Positions 39,678-49,670 of a stretch of DNA of 64,000 nt are shown one piece after another. Numbering within the stretch: the first letter of the stretch is position 1; the number at the start of each line of letters is the position of its first letter. A program made the position numbers and the translations under genes. The notes beneath the pieces are model-generated. The model did not search any database. It saw only the letters and a list, made by a program, of their open reading frames with translations, and had not been told where the DNA came from. This DNA comes from UTCFX2 sp963726375 (GTDB lineage Bacteria > Chloroflexota > Anaerolineae > Anaerolineales > UBA4823), in the NCBI GenBank assembly GCA_963726375.1, contig CAVSCE010000009.1, positions 682,001 to 746,000 of the forward strand, written 5' to 3'.

Positions 39678-40143
39678 CGATTACATCCTTTGGGGAAATC
39701 GGCAGTCTTTCTCCAAAAGCTATCCGCACATCTTCCAGGTTTAGAAGAATTACTGGCAAAATATACAGGATCATGATAAAGAAATACGGCTTCTGATCGA
39801 AAAAGTCCCAAACTCCAAGGGCTAAACGTCCCCCTAAAACCAACATGGCTGCAGTCCAAGCCCAGGGACGCAACTTAAATAATGCGAACGTCACTAATGC
39901 AATCACTAATAATAGGGACCACAGCCAGAATGCCTTTAATGCACCTAATTCACCTCCCCAGGTACTCATCACAATCTGAAGTTGCTGGACTGGGTTGGAC
40001 GAACCAAGAATTCCAATTTCCCATAATGCAAATGCGAGATTTGTGAATAATATTGGCATTTGCATAACAAAGAGGATCACGAGGATTGTGACCGCCACAG
40101 GACGCTTATTGGGTGGTTCTAAATATGGATCGACCGATGACAT
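39652..40143 (-). CDS. four-helix membrane protein of unknown function
   Basis: From ATG 40141-40143 (the longer frame adds an implausible N-terminus) the 163-residue protein starts MSSVDPYLEPPNKRPVAV and has about four membrane helices (TILVILFVMQMPILFTNLAF; WLWSLLLVIALVTFALF; PYFFIMILYILPVILLN). It overlaps the Vps62-like gene by 26 bases and probably forms a unit with it. Confidence 0.68.
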   Translation of the reverse strand: MSSVDPYLEPPNKRPVAVTILVILFVMQMPILFTNLAFALWEIGILGSSNPVQQLQIVMSTWGGELGALKAFWLWSLLLVIALVTFALFKLRPWAWTAAMLVLGGRLALGVWDFFDQKPYFFIMILYILPVILLNLEDVRIAFGERLPISPKDVIDDEKNRLF

Positions 40144-40227
40144 TAGAATAAAGTGTATCACTTTTTTATTTACGAATAGATGGCTTAAAAATCGTGTTAT
40201 GATTAGAAAGATGCATAGGTGAATGTC

Positions 40228-40491
40228 ATGGAAATATATCCATTTTCTGAAGAAGATCCCGGCTTGCAGACTTCCAAGTCCAATTTGATTACCAATGAAA
40301 ACGCAGCCTGGGAATATCAATTGATCGTTCGCGACCTGGAGCTGGACAATGCACCCGGAGAGGATGAATTAAATCCATTGGGTGCCGAAGGTTGGGAATT
40401 GATCGACTTATTTGTCCATGCAAATATGCTATATTGCTATTTTAAAGCGGCTGAAGTAGATTTCTATGCTCGGCTGAAACGGGTGGGTTGA
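40228..40491 (+). CDS. DUF4177-like small protein
   Basis: 87 residues from ATG 40228 (GTG at 40219 is an alternative). Motif WEYQLIVRDLELD, then NPLGAEGWELIDLFVHAN and YCYFKAA, which is the pattern of DUF4177 proteins (LNELGAEGWELV). Function unknown. Confidence 0.62.
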   Translation: MEIYPFSEEDPGLQTSKSNLITNENAAWEYQLIVRDLELDNAPGEDELNPLGAEGWELIDLFVHANMLYCYFKAAEVDFYARLKRVG

Positions 40492-41085
40492 AAAATTATT
40501 TTTGACTGTCCAGCACAGGTACCACTTTTGAAGCCAAAAGTTGGACATATATTGATTGAAATCCCATCCGCATTCCCCAATAAATTATCTCCTACCTGAT
40601 GAAACCGCTCTCCTTCAAGAACTCAGTTAAACTGGAAGGAGATAATCACTCAAATATTGGCTAAACCAACTGCCTAAGACGGATGAACACGACATCTCCG
40701 GTTCTTTGGATCATTCTTATTGTTTGAGCAAGCTCCTCCTTTTGACTGCTTAGCCAGAATATTACAGGTCTTTCAGCTACTGTGGTGAATGGATTATTCA
40801 ATCCGATAATATTATAGAACTGAAAATTAAGTGTCGAAGGATTCCATTATTAGTCTGATCCTGACGGTAGAATTCGGACTTCAGGTCCCAATTGCCTTTA
40901 TAAAGGACGCAGATTATTCGGTTTGAGAGCTTATTAGGTCCTTCACGGGTATGTTGGCAGGATGTCGAGTTGATCGATACCTTATCATTTGCATTTATGT
41001 TCTGAGTAAACAACCATATTTGGTTAATTTGCAGACGTGAACTATAATTCCCAAACTGCATTGACATTTGTAAAAGCAGAAAGAA
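40492..41085. other. gene-free stretch with nested inverted repeats
   Basis: No supportable gene in 594 bases. ATTATCTCC near 40583 and GGAGATAAT near 40638 form outer arms; TCTCCTTC (40609-40616) and GAAGGAGA (40635-40642) form an inner hairpin. No T-tract follows, so this may be an RNA structure rather than a terminator. Confidence 0.4.
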
Positions 41086-42786
41086 ATGATTGACGAAAAT
41101 CACGATCTGAAAAAGCATAAAAACTTGATCAATTTGCCGGTTTTTAAGTGTCAAGAATCAGCAGATGAGTTGGATATTCCGCCGCTTCAGGAGTTAGCCA
41201 AGACTGCTGCAAGTGTGTTCCACACCCCTTATGTTTTTATCTGGTTGGCGAATAACAAAGATCTGATCAGGCTCTTGGCTGATTATTTAAAATCCGGGTA
41301 CCCTGCAATCGACGAACCCGAAGCGCTGGTGGTAACTCTTTTTACATTAGAAAAACCTCTTATTAAGTAAAATAAAGACGATAAAGGGTCAGAAGAATAC
41401 CGATTAATAGAACGATGGAATATTCAATTCGCAGCTTCTGCACAAGTTGCTCACAAGAATGGGGATTTTCTTGGCATATGTGTGATGGATAATAATTTTC
41501 ATCAAGATGGCTTTAATTGAAGACCAACTAATTCTGAACAATTTTGCTTCCTTGGCATTGGCTCTCACTCCAACCAATGCAAGTCATAACAAAAAATCTC
41601 TTCAATCGGCTGAGAACCTTGCTGCTTCGCTGCAGGAGATAGCAGTGATGCTTAATAGGTCGCTTGATTTAGACGTCATTCTCGATCGGATGTCCGTTCT
41701 GATCGAGCGTGTCGTCCCATACGATACTGCTGCGATTATCCTACTCGAGGGAGACGAAGCTGTTGAAGTTCGATATTATGGGAAATCATGCTATCTGCCG
41801 GAAACCGAGCCAGCAACTCGATACAATATCGACGAAATCCCAATATTAAAGACCATGCAAAATAATAGAAAGGCGGTCATCCTTCGAAATACTGGTGATT
41901 TTCGACCTGGATTTTAAAAACCTCATCTAGATTGGGTTCGATCTTATCTGGGAGCACCAATCCAATTAGAGAATCAAGTTATTGGTTTTTTGAACTTGAA
42001 CAGCGCCCGATTGGATTTTTTTCGACCTATTCACGCACAGCGTCTGCAAGCCTTTGCAGACCAGGCTGCAACTGCTATCCAGAATGCGAAATTGTTCAGG
42101 CAGACTCAAAATGCGGCTGCGCTCGAAGAAAGGCAGCGGCTCGCGCGTGATCTCCATGATGCCGTAAGCCAGAATCTCTGGACCGCCAGTATCATTGCCG
42201 AAGTACTACCCGCTTTGTGGGAAAAAGATCATGAGGATGCCAAACATAACCTGGATCACCTGCGACGCCTGACCAAAGGCGCTTTGGCTGAGATGAGAAG
42301 TTTACTCCTGGAGCTGCGTCCTGCAGCGTTAGAGAATACCAGCCTGATTGAGCTGCTAGAACAGTTATCACAAACTACTATGAGCCGCCGAAATATTGAA
42401 ATCACCTTGCAGGTAAATCCTGATTTCAACTCCAACAATATTTTTATAAACGGTCACGAGTTTAAGCCAGAGGTAAAAAATGGATTGTATCGTATTGCTC
42501 AAAGAGGCATTGAATAACATCGCCAAACACTCGCGTGCAAATCATGTGTCCCTGATACTCGATAGAATTCGGGGAAGAATTGCAGCTACATATTTTCGAT
42601 GACGGACAAGGATTTGATAACAAGAAGGCTCAGTCGACCCAAATGGGATTAGGAATGATGTGTGAAAGAGCCGCAGAAATTGGCGCTCGGTTAGAAATTT
42701 CAAGCACGCCTGGTCAAGGAACAAATATTGATGTATTTTGGCCTGATTGTTCAAAATCCTCCTCCAGGAGATCAGTGAATGAGTGA
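41086..42786 (+). CDS. GAF-domain sensor histidine kinase, HisKA_3 type (frameshifts and one in-frame stop)
   Basis: About 565 residues. A first GAF (LQELAKTAASVFHTPYVFIW; continued in another frame as GDFLGICVMDN), a second GAF (DVILDRMSVLIERVVPYDTA; VRSYLGAPIQLENQVIGFLN), the HisKA_3 box ERQRLARDLHDAVSQNLW and a HATPase region repaired to RIAQEALNNIAKHSRANHV and LHIFDDGQGFDN. Breaks near 41365, 41505, 42500 (extra A) and 42565; an in-frame TAA lies at 41915-41917 inside the second GAF. No membrane helix, so a cytosolic sensor. The stop overlaps the start of the paired regulator. Confidence 0.78.
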
Positions 42787-43430
42787 AAATACAAGAAGAA
42801 TTCGTGTGGTGGTTGTCGACGATCACGATATGCTCCGAGAAGGATTACATGCATTCATGCGGGTCTATGATGATCTGGGAGCTGGTTGGTGATGCATCAT
42901 CAGGATTTGAAGCCGTTCAAAAATGCCTTGAATTAAAGCCTGATGTTGTCTTGATGGACCTTGCCATGCCAGAGATGGATGGTGCGACTGCGATCCATTT
43001 GATACATCAAAACCAGCCAAAGATCCGGATTATCGTTTTATCCAGTTTTTGTGATGAACATCTCGTGAAAAATGCTTTACAGAACGGGGCTACAAGCTAT
43101 TTGTTAAAAAACGTATCCGCTGCAAGCCTTGCAGATGCAATCCGAACGGCAGCGCAAGGAAAACCTACTCTTGCTCCTGAAGCTGCCCAAATCCTGATCC
43201 AGGAAGCTACCTCACCTCCTTCTCAATATTCCAAACTTACCCCCCGGGAGACTGAGGTCCTTCGTCTGATGGTGAAAGGCTATTCCAATCTAAAGATCTC
43301 GGAGACACTTTGCATCAGTTTATTTACTGTAAAAAACCACGTCAGCAGAATCCTTTCCAAGCTGGAAGTTGGAAGCAGAACCGAAGCAGTCAGTATGGCA
43401 TTAAGCAACAATCAAATCATCAGCAACTAG
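42779..43430 (+). CDS. NarL/FixJ-type response regulator (one frameshift)
   Basis: About 217 residues. The N-terminus is in a second frame: IRVVVVDDHDMLREGLHAFM; a G-run indel near 42870 joins it to DASSGFEAVQKCLELKPDVV. Phospho-acceptor Asp in VLMDLAMPEMDG, Lys in YLLKN, LuxR HTH from LTPRETEVLRLMVKGYSNLK with SLFTVKNHVSRILSKLEV. ATG at 42779 overlaps the kinase stop. Target genes unknown; the ROK/sugar locus next to it is the obvious candidate but unproven. Confidence 0.87.
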
Positions 43431-43502
43431 TTTTAATAGCTATAAAAAACCCCTCCTAATAATCATGTGAAATCAGCGGTTTTTCATGTAAGATTAACAC
43501 AG

Positions 43503-43535
43503 CTACCTAGTTTGTTGGGTCAACAAACTAGGTAG
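43503..43535 (+). promoter_or_regulatory. XylR/ROK-type operator palindrome
   Basis: Fifteen-base perfect arms CTACCTAGTTTGTTG and CAACAAACTAGGTAG around GGT. The core TAGTTTGTT-N-AACAAACTA matches the known operator style of XylR-type ROK repressors. It lies 80 bases upstream of the ROK gene. Two smaller inverted repeats follow directly (GACAAT/ATTGTC at 43535-43552; TCGTTT/AAAACGA at 43551-43566). Confidence 0.8.
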
Positions 43536-43614
43536 ACAATAAAGGGATTGTCGTTTCATAAAACGATTTATTTAGAATTTTAGGCCCAAATCTATTGTCC
43601 CCGATTATGATCCT

Positions 43615-44873
43615 ATGAGCCAAGGCGGAATAGAAACCGGCGATCAAGCATTAGTCCGCCAGATCAATCTATCTGTGATTCTCGATCAACTGAGAGAAAA
43701 AGCTCCGCTGTCTCGTGCTCTGTTAGCCGAGAAAACCGGGTTAACAAAACTACGGTTTCCAGCCTGGTGAGCGAATTAATCGATCGCCAGCTTGTGGTCG
43801 AAATTGGGTTTGAAAATGCTGGAATTGGAAGACCTTCGGTCATGCTGAGCATCAATCCAAAAGCAGGATTTGTTGTAAGCGCAGAGGTAGGAGCTGACTT
43901 TATTAGTGTTATTTCGACTGATTTCTCTCCCCATGTTACTTATAAACTCAATAAAAGAATTAACCCCAACGAATCTCAAAAGGATATTCTTGATCAGCTG
44001 ATGGTTCTTCTCCGGAACACAATTATCGAGAATTCTTCCACACAAAATAGATTATTGGGTGTTGCTGTAGGGGTGCCAGGTCTGGTGGATCATACAACCG
44101 GGACGCTGTTATTTGCTCCAAACCTGAATATTAGTGATCTTGAAGTTGGAAAATTCTTACATGACGAATTTCCAGTGCCAATTTTTGTTGATAACGAAGC
44201 CAATCTGGCAGTGCTTGGGGAATATTATTTTGGTGCTGCACGGGGATATAAAGACGTCTTGTATATCAGTGCCGGTGTCGGAATTGGTGGAGGAATAATC
44301 CTCAATGGAAGATTGATGCGTGGGAAAACCGGATTCGCAGGTGAATTTGGTCATATGACAATGGATTCAAGTGGAGAAGTTTGCGGATGCGGTAACCGAG
44401 GATGCTGGGAAACTCAGGCGAGCCAACGAGCCCTTTTTGATTGCATTCGCAAATCAGCTGCCGATGGAAAGAAAACCATTCTTCAAGATCTGACTCGAGG
44501 AAACCTGGCATCGATAAGTATGCCGAATGTAGTAGAGGCAGCTACAAATGGAGATAATCTCGCATTAAGTTGCCTTCACAAAATTGGAGAAAAACTGGGG
44601 ATAGGGATTGCTTCGCTGATAAACATACTTAATCCAGAGCTAGTCATTTTCGGCGGTCCAATCAGCCTTGCCTGGGAATTTCTGAGCCCATTAATTGACG
44701 AGCAGATATATAATCGTACTCTGAATTGTCATCGTAAAGCCACAAAGGTTGTACTTGCTCGACATGGAGCGGATGCGTGCGTCATTGGTGGTGTCGCAGC
44801 GGTTTATCATCAAATCCTGGCTCGACCGAGCGATCGCCCTGCTGCTGTGAATTTGCCGATCTATTTTGGCTAA
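43615..44873 (+). CDS. ROK-family transcriptional repressor, XylR/NagC-like (one frameshift)
   Basis: About 419 residues. N-terminal winged HTH: DQALVRQINLSVILDQLREK, LLAEKTGLTK, joined after one missing A near 43755 to TTVSSLVSELIDRQLVVEIG. ROK core: GVAVGVPGLVDH, IFVDNEANLAVLGEYYFGAA, GVGIGGGIILNGRLM and the zinc motif CGCGNRGCWETQ. ROK repressors release DNA when they bind a sugar. It sits between its probable operator and the sugar ABC operon, which it likely controls. Confidence 0.87.
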
Positions 44874-44997
44874 AAATCGCATATACTTACAGAGAAATGG
44901 TGAAAGGAGGAGCAATAGACCAAATCAACCTATTTTCCACTTCGCAGACTTGTAACGAAAATCATATCAACTACTTTCAAGAAGGAGAACAGAAGAA

Positions 44998-46509
44998 ATG
45001 AAGAAATTTATGTTCCTGCTGATCATTTTTATGCTCGCATTGAGCGCCTGTGCACCAGCAGTCAGCCAACCCATCGCAACTGAAGCGCCAGCAGTCAGCC
45101 AACCTATCGCAACTGAAGCGCCAGCAGTCAGCCAACCCATCGCAACTGAAGCGCCAGCAAAACCTGAAGCTCCTGCTGCACCTGCCGCCACCGAAGCGCC
45201 GGCCGAGCCCGTCGCCACCGAAGCGCCAGTTGCACCAGCTGCACCTGCGGTACCTGAATTGACGATCCTTTGGGCCGAATGGGATCCTGCGAACTACCTC
45301 CAGGAAATTGGCAACATGTATGAAAAAGAGACCGGCGTTAAAGTGAATGTTGTCCAAGAACCGTGGGGCAGCTTCTACGACCGGGTTTCAGCTGAATGGG
45401 CAGCCCAAGGGGACGCCTTCGACATGGTCGTCGGAGACAGCCAATGGGTTGGTCAGGGCGCTACCCAAGGACACTACCTGGATCTGACCCAATTCTTCAA
45501 GGACAATGGAAATATTCAGGATACCGTAACCGAAGCCACGATGACATATTACGGCGAATTTCCTTCTGGCAGCGGCACTTATTGGGCATACCCGACCGAA
45601 GGCGACGCAGTAGGCTGGGCATATCGCAAGGACCTCCTGGAAGACCCAGCGGAAATGGAAGCCTTCAAAGCGAAATACGGATATGACCTTGCCGTCCCAA
45701 CAACTTGGGCTCAGCTTTACGACATCGCTGAGTTCTTCACCCGCCCGGACAATCCCAAAAACGGTGTCAAGTATGGCGTTGGTGTCTATACCCAGAAAGA
45801 TTATGATGGCATGATCATGGGCTACCAGAATCCGATGTTCTCTTGGGGTGCGTACTGGTATGGTGAAGGCTATCAGGTCCAGGGTGTAGTAAACTCACCC
45901 GAAGCAATTGAAGCGCTTCAGTACTACCAGGACCTATATCAATTTGCTCCTCCTGGAACCAGCAATGCGTTCTATGCAGAAATGAATGATGCATTCATCT
46001 CCGGGCAGGCTGCAATGATCATGAACTACTTTGCGTTCTTCCCGGCGCTTGCAAATGAAGGCGTCAATCCACATGCTGCAGTAACCGGTTTCTTCTCCGG
46101 GCCTGCCGGTCCGACTGGAGAGCGCTTTGTCTCGCTTGGTGGTCAGGGAACTTCTGTGAACGCTTATATCAGCCCAGAACGCCAGCAGGCATCGCTTGAC
46201 TTCATCAAGTGGTTTGCCCAGGAAGAAATTCAGCGCGAATGGGCAAAAGTCGGCGGATACACCTGCAATAAGGTTGTTCTCGAATCGGATGAATTCCTCA
46301 ACAATACCGCTTACAACCGGGCGTTTGCCGAGTCGATGGGCTTCGTAAAAGACTTCTGGAACATCCCCGAATATGGCCTGTTCCTGGAAGTCGTTAACCG
46401 CAACATGCATGGTTTCCTGGTCAGCGGCGAGAGCGATGCAAAGACCGTTATGGACACCATCGCAACCGAATTTGAGGCCATTCTGAAAGAATATGGCTAC
46501 TTGAAATAA
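44998..46509 (+). CDS. sugar ABC transporter substrate-binding lipoprotein
   Basis: 503 residues, intact. Lipobox LSAC with Cys18, an Ala/Pro/Glu-rich linker with three exact 11-residue repeats, then an extracellular solute-binding family 1 domain (ELTILWAEWDPANYLQEIGN; VNVVQEPWGSF; SGQAAMIMNYFAFFPALANE). GAAGGAG site upstream. It delivers the sugar to the permeases encoded next. Confidence 0.9.
   Translation: MKKFMFLLIIFMLALSACAPAVSQPIATEAPAVSQPIATEAPAVSQPIATEAPAKPEAPAAPAATEAPAEPVATEAPVAPAAPAVPELTILWAEWDPANYLQEIGNMYEKETGVKVNVVQEPWGSFYDRVSAEWAAQGDAFDMVVGDSQWVGQGATQGHYLDLTQFFKDNGNIQDTVTEATMTYYGEFPSGSGTYWAYPTEGDAVGWAYRKDLLEDPAEMEAFKAKYGYDLAVPTTWAQLYDIAEFFTRPDNPKNGVKYGVGVYTQKDYDGMIMGYQNPMFSWGAYWYGEGYQVQGVVNSPEAIEALQYYQDLYQFAPPGTSNAFYAEMNDAFISGQAAMIMNYFAFFPALANEGVNPHAAVTGFFSGPAGPTGERFVSLGGQGTSVNAYISPERQQASLDFIKWFAQEEIQREWAKVGGYTCNKVVLESDEFLNNTAYNRAFAESMGFVKDFWNIPEYGLFLEVVNRNMHGFLVSGESDAKTVMDTIATEFEAILKEYGYLK
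45052..45150 (+). repeat. three tandem 33-base repeats in the linker of the binding protein
   Basis: Three in-frame copies encoding APAVSQPIATE directly after the lipid-anchored Cys. They differ by a few silent bases. They lengthen the tether between the membrane and the binding domain. Confidence 0.85.
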
Positions 46510-46525
46510 GCTGATTAGTGGTTGT

Positions 46526-46553
46526 TGTGTGTGGGAGGAGACTCCCACACACA
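46526..46553 (+). terminator. intra-operon hairpin between binding protein and permease
   Basis: Perfect 12-base arms TGTGTGTGGGAG and CTCCCACACACA with a GAGA tetraloop, then TTTCTAT. Placed just after the binding-protein gene, it may act as a partial terminator or 3' stabiliser that makes the binding protein more abundant than the permeases. Confidence 0.75.
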
Positions 46554-46635
46554 TTTCTATGTGAGCCCAATTAGAACGGAATTATTTATCGTTCGGAGGC
46601 TCTCTGCTGTTAAAGAAGTCTCAGGATAGTGACCT

Positions 46636-47561
46636 ATGACGACAACCATTCCTGTTCAAAAAACGAGTAAGAAATCGCGTTGGACCCTCAGCGACCGCGG
46701 GATCACCAATCTTTTTATCTGGCCGACGTTGATACTGTTGATTCTGTGGAATATATTCCCATTATTTTACAGCCTTTATCTTGCATTTACTAATTATTCG
46801 GCAATCGCGAAAAAACCTCCTGTTTGGGTAGGTTTTCAAAACTTCAGTAAATCACTTAACGAGCGACCAGATCTGGGGTTATTTTTCCACAACCGGTCGT
46901 TTCACCATCCTGGCCGTCTCGCTTGAGGTGATCGTCGGATTTTCCCTAGCCATGCTTCTTCGAGAAAAATTTCGTGGCAGCGGCTTGCTTACAACATTAA
47001 TTTTAGTACCAATGATGCTCTCGCCCGTGGTTGTCGGCTTGTTTTGGGGTTTGATCTATAACCCTGGATACGGGATTTTTAATTATTTGGTCAGCTGGGC
47101 TGGAATCCCGCTTACGACCGATTGGCTTGCGAGCGCCAAACTGGCGATGTGGGCTGTTGTGATAACGGATGTCTGGATGTGGAGTCCATTTGTAATGCTT
47201 TTGGTGTTTGTCCGGCTTAAAAGCAATCCCAGACTATCTTTATGAAGCAGCGGTCATCGATCGAGCGAGCTCGTGGTTCCAGTTTCGTCGCATTACACTC
47301 CCTCAGGTAGCACCATTATTATTGATCGCAATCTTATTTCGTACAATGGAAGCCTTCAAGAGCTTCGATTTGATCATGGGACTGACTGGTGGAGGTCCGG
47401 GTGAAGCCACCCGAACCGTTTCCATCGAAATATATCTGAGAGCATTTGGCGGCCAATTCCGAACAAGTTCGGCGAGTGCGCTGGCATACCTTATCTTAAT
47501 CGTGATCATTGCAACCAGCAACCTGTACATCACGGCGATCAATCGAATCCGGGAGGGCTAA
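46636..47561 (+). CDS. sugar ABC permease, MalF/UgpA-type (two frameshifts)
   Basis: About 308 residues. N-terminal NLFIWPTLILLILWNIFPLF, TM regions including VIVGFSLAMLLREKF, and the EAA loop EAAVIDRASSWFQFRRITLP that contacts the ATPase. Breaks near 46870 and 47210; the second repairs to MLLVLSGLKAIPDYLYEAAV. Ends four bases before the next permease start. Confidence 0.85.
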
Positions 47562-47564
47562 TTC

Positions 47565-48560
47565 ATGTCTGAAAACGTCAAGCGTGTCCAACCGCAGTAT
47601 AACTATGCCACTCGTGTGGACAAAGTCACCGGATCTTCAAGAATGAGCAGCACGATCCGGGTTGTCATGACAATCCTTGTGACACTTGTCATGTTAATCC
47701 CGGTTGCCTGGATGATCATGACTGCATTCAAATCTCGTTCTGATGCTGTCGCTGCTCCACCTAAAGTTTTCTTTTCTCCAACAATGGAAGGCTTTATCTC
47801 CCTCCTCACCCAACGCAGGCAGCTTACAGGTGAACAAGGTCTCAAAGAGCTTCAATCACGCACCGATCTAAAATGGTATGACCGTGTGATGCTCCAACGC
47901 GGCCAACAAATTATTGACAAAAGCCAGTATGTCAGTTATTTGACAAACTCTGTCATCATCTCAGTTGTCTCTACGATCTTTTCAGTTATTTTTGGAGTGC
48001 TGGCGGGGTACGCCTTCAGCCGGTTTCCTGTAAAAGGAAAAGATGACCTGATGTTCTTTATCCTCAGCACCCGTATGCTCCCAGCTGTGGTTGTAACCAT
48101 CCCGATATTCCTGATGTACCGCCAGCTCGGTATGTACGACAACCGGATAGGATTAATAACACTTTATGTCGTCTTTAATCTTTCTTTCTCAGTCTGGTTG
48201 ATGAAAGGTTTCATCGACGAAATCCCAAAAGAATACGAAGATGCAGCGATGGTTGATGGTTATTCCAAACTCGGAGCATTTCTTCGGGTTGTGCTGCCTC
48301 AGGCGATGACAGGGATTGCTGCGACAGCGATCTTCTGCCTGATTTTTGCATGGAATGAATACGCTTTCGCGTTGATGCTCACCACTGAGAAGGCAAGAAC
48401 AGCTCCACCCAGCATCCCAGCCGTTCTTGGGACAGGTGGAATCGAATGGGCTGCGATAGCCGCTGGATCGCTGGGTTTCTTGATCCCGGTTGTTTTTGTC
48501 ACATTCGCAATGCGCGATTATTTACTGCGTGGCGTTACATTCGGCGCAGTCCGTCGATAA
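47565..48560 (+). CDS. sugar ABC permease, MalG/UgpE-type
   Basis: 331 residues, intact. First helix IRVVMTILVTLVMLIPVAWM, an inserted hydrophilic segment of about 50 residues (TQRRQLTGEQGLKELQSRTD) before the main TM block, and the EAA loop EYEDAAMVDGYSKLGAFLRV. The insert is longer than in plain MalG. Partner of the upstream permease. Confidence 0.88.
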   Translation: MSENVKRVQPQYNYATRVDKVTGSSRMSSTIRVVMTILVTLVMLIPVAWMIMTAFKSRSDAVAAPPKVFFSPTMEGFISLLTQRRQLTGEQGLKELQSRTDLKWYDRVMLQRGQQIIDKSQYVSYLTNSVIISVVSTIFSVIFGVLAGYAFSRFPVKGKDDLMFFILSTRMLPAVVVTIPIFLMYRQLGMYDNRIGLITLYVVFNLSFSVWLMKGFIDEIPKEYEDAAMVDGYSKLGAFLRVVLPQAMTGIAATAIFCLIFAWNEYAFALMLTTEKARTAPPSIPAVLGTGGIEWAAIAAGSLGFLIPVVFVTFAMRDYLLRGVTFGAVRR

Positions 48561-48579
48561 TGGCAGGAAGTGTGAGATT

Positions 48580-49668
48580 ATGGCAACTATAGAACTTCGA
48601 AAAGTCGAGAAGCTTTTTGGTAATGTGCATGCTGTTCTGCCAATGGACCTGACTGTTCAGGATGGCGAGTTCGTCTCACTCTTAGGCCCATCTGGTTGCG
48701 GGAAAACCACAACACTCCGAATGATTTCTGGATTGGAAACGGTTTCAAACGGCCAGATATTTCTGAACCAACATGATGTAACGTTTGCTCATCCTAGCAG
48801 CCGCGATATAGCCTATGTATTTCAGCTTTACGCTCTTTACCCACACATGAGCGCCCGAGATAATATCGCGTTTCCGCTCGAAGCACAGGGGGTTCGGCAT
48901 GATGAAGCTCAAGCGAGAGTCCAGGAGGTTGCTGAATTGCTTCAAATCATGCATCTTCTAAAACAGAAACCCGGCTCTCTCAGCGGTGGGGACCAACAGC
49001 GTGTAGCTCTGGCCAGGGCTCTGGTCCGCCGGCCTGCTGCATTTCTGATGGATGAACCGCTTGGAGCGCTCGACGCAGATTTTCGGGAGCAAATGAGGGC
49101 AGAAATTAAACGCCTCCATATCAACCAGCATGCGACAACGGTATATGTGACACATGATCAGATTGAGGCAATGGCGATGTCAGATCGTATCGTCGTCATG
49201 TCGAATGCTGCGATCCAGCAAATTGGCTCGCCAGCTGATGTATATTTCAATCCTGCGAATTTGTTTGTTGCAAATTTCATCGGCAGCCCGGGTATAAATC
49301 TGCTTAAAGGACGATTTTCCGATGGGGCAGTACATTTTATCGATAATCAGAAATATATAATTCCCGACGAATGGAAACCTGCAATAAAGCGGCAGATTGA
49401 TGAGGATGACGGGTTAACAATCGGCTTTCGCCCGGAATCGGGTTGTGTTGGCGATGAAGACGACTTAAACGCGGAAGTATATGCCGTTGATATGAATGGT
49501 AGTGATACTTTACTTCATCTGACCATCGGAGACAAACAGATCATAAGAGTGCGGACCGACCGATCGATAAGCCCTCCAATAGGCACACAGATGAAGATAT
49601 GCATTGACCCAAAGCATGTCCGATTCTTTAGGACTGATACAGAAACTGCTTTGACACAAGAGGCCTAA
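48580..49668 (+). CDS. sugar ABC transporter ATPase (first of two)
   Basis: 362 residues from ATG 48580 (the longer frame runs into the permease gene). Walker A GPSGCGKTT, Q-loop VFQLYALYPH, signature LSGGDQQRVALARAL, Walker B FLMDEPL, switch His VTHDQ, then a C-terminal TOBE region typical of UgpC/MsmK-type carbohydrate importers. Confidence 0.88.
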   Translation: MATIELRKVEKLFGNVHAVLPMDLTVQDGEFVSLLGPSGCGKTTTLRMISGLETVSNGQIFLNQHDVTFAHPSSRDIAYVFQLYALYPHMSARDNIAFPLEAQGVRHDEAQARVQEVAELLQIMHLLKQKPGSLSGGDQQRVALARALVRRPAAFLMDEPLGALDADFREQMRAEIKRLHINQHATTVYVTHDQIEAMAMSDRIVVMSNAAIQQIGSPADVYFNPANLFVANFIGSPGINLLKGRFSDGAVHFIDNQKYIIPDEWKPAIKRQIDEDDGLTIGFRPESGCVGDEDDLNAEVYAVDMNGSDTLLHLTIGDKQIIRVRTDRSISPPIGTQMKICIDPKHVRFFRTDTETALTQEA

Positions 49669-49670
49669 GA

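Noticed and set aside
40798..41154. 118-codon minus-strand frame overlapping the kinase start
   Set aside because: Composition is not protein-like and the overlapping plus-strand GAF kinase is well supported.
26716..41917. Recoded TAA stop codons suggesting an alternative genetic code
   Set aside because: Only two in-frame TAA are seen while many genes end normally at TAA, TAG and TGA.
45052..45150. 33-base repeats as a CRISPR array
   Set aside because: Repeats are directly tandem with no spacers, in frame, and encode the lipoprotein linker.
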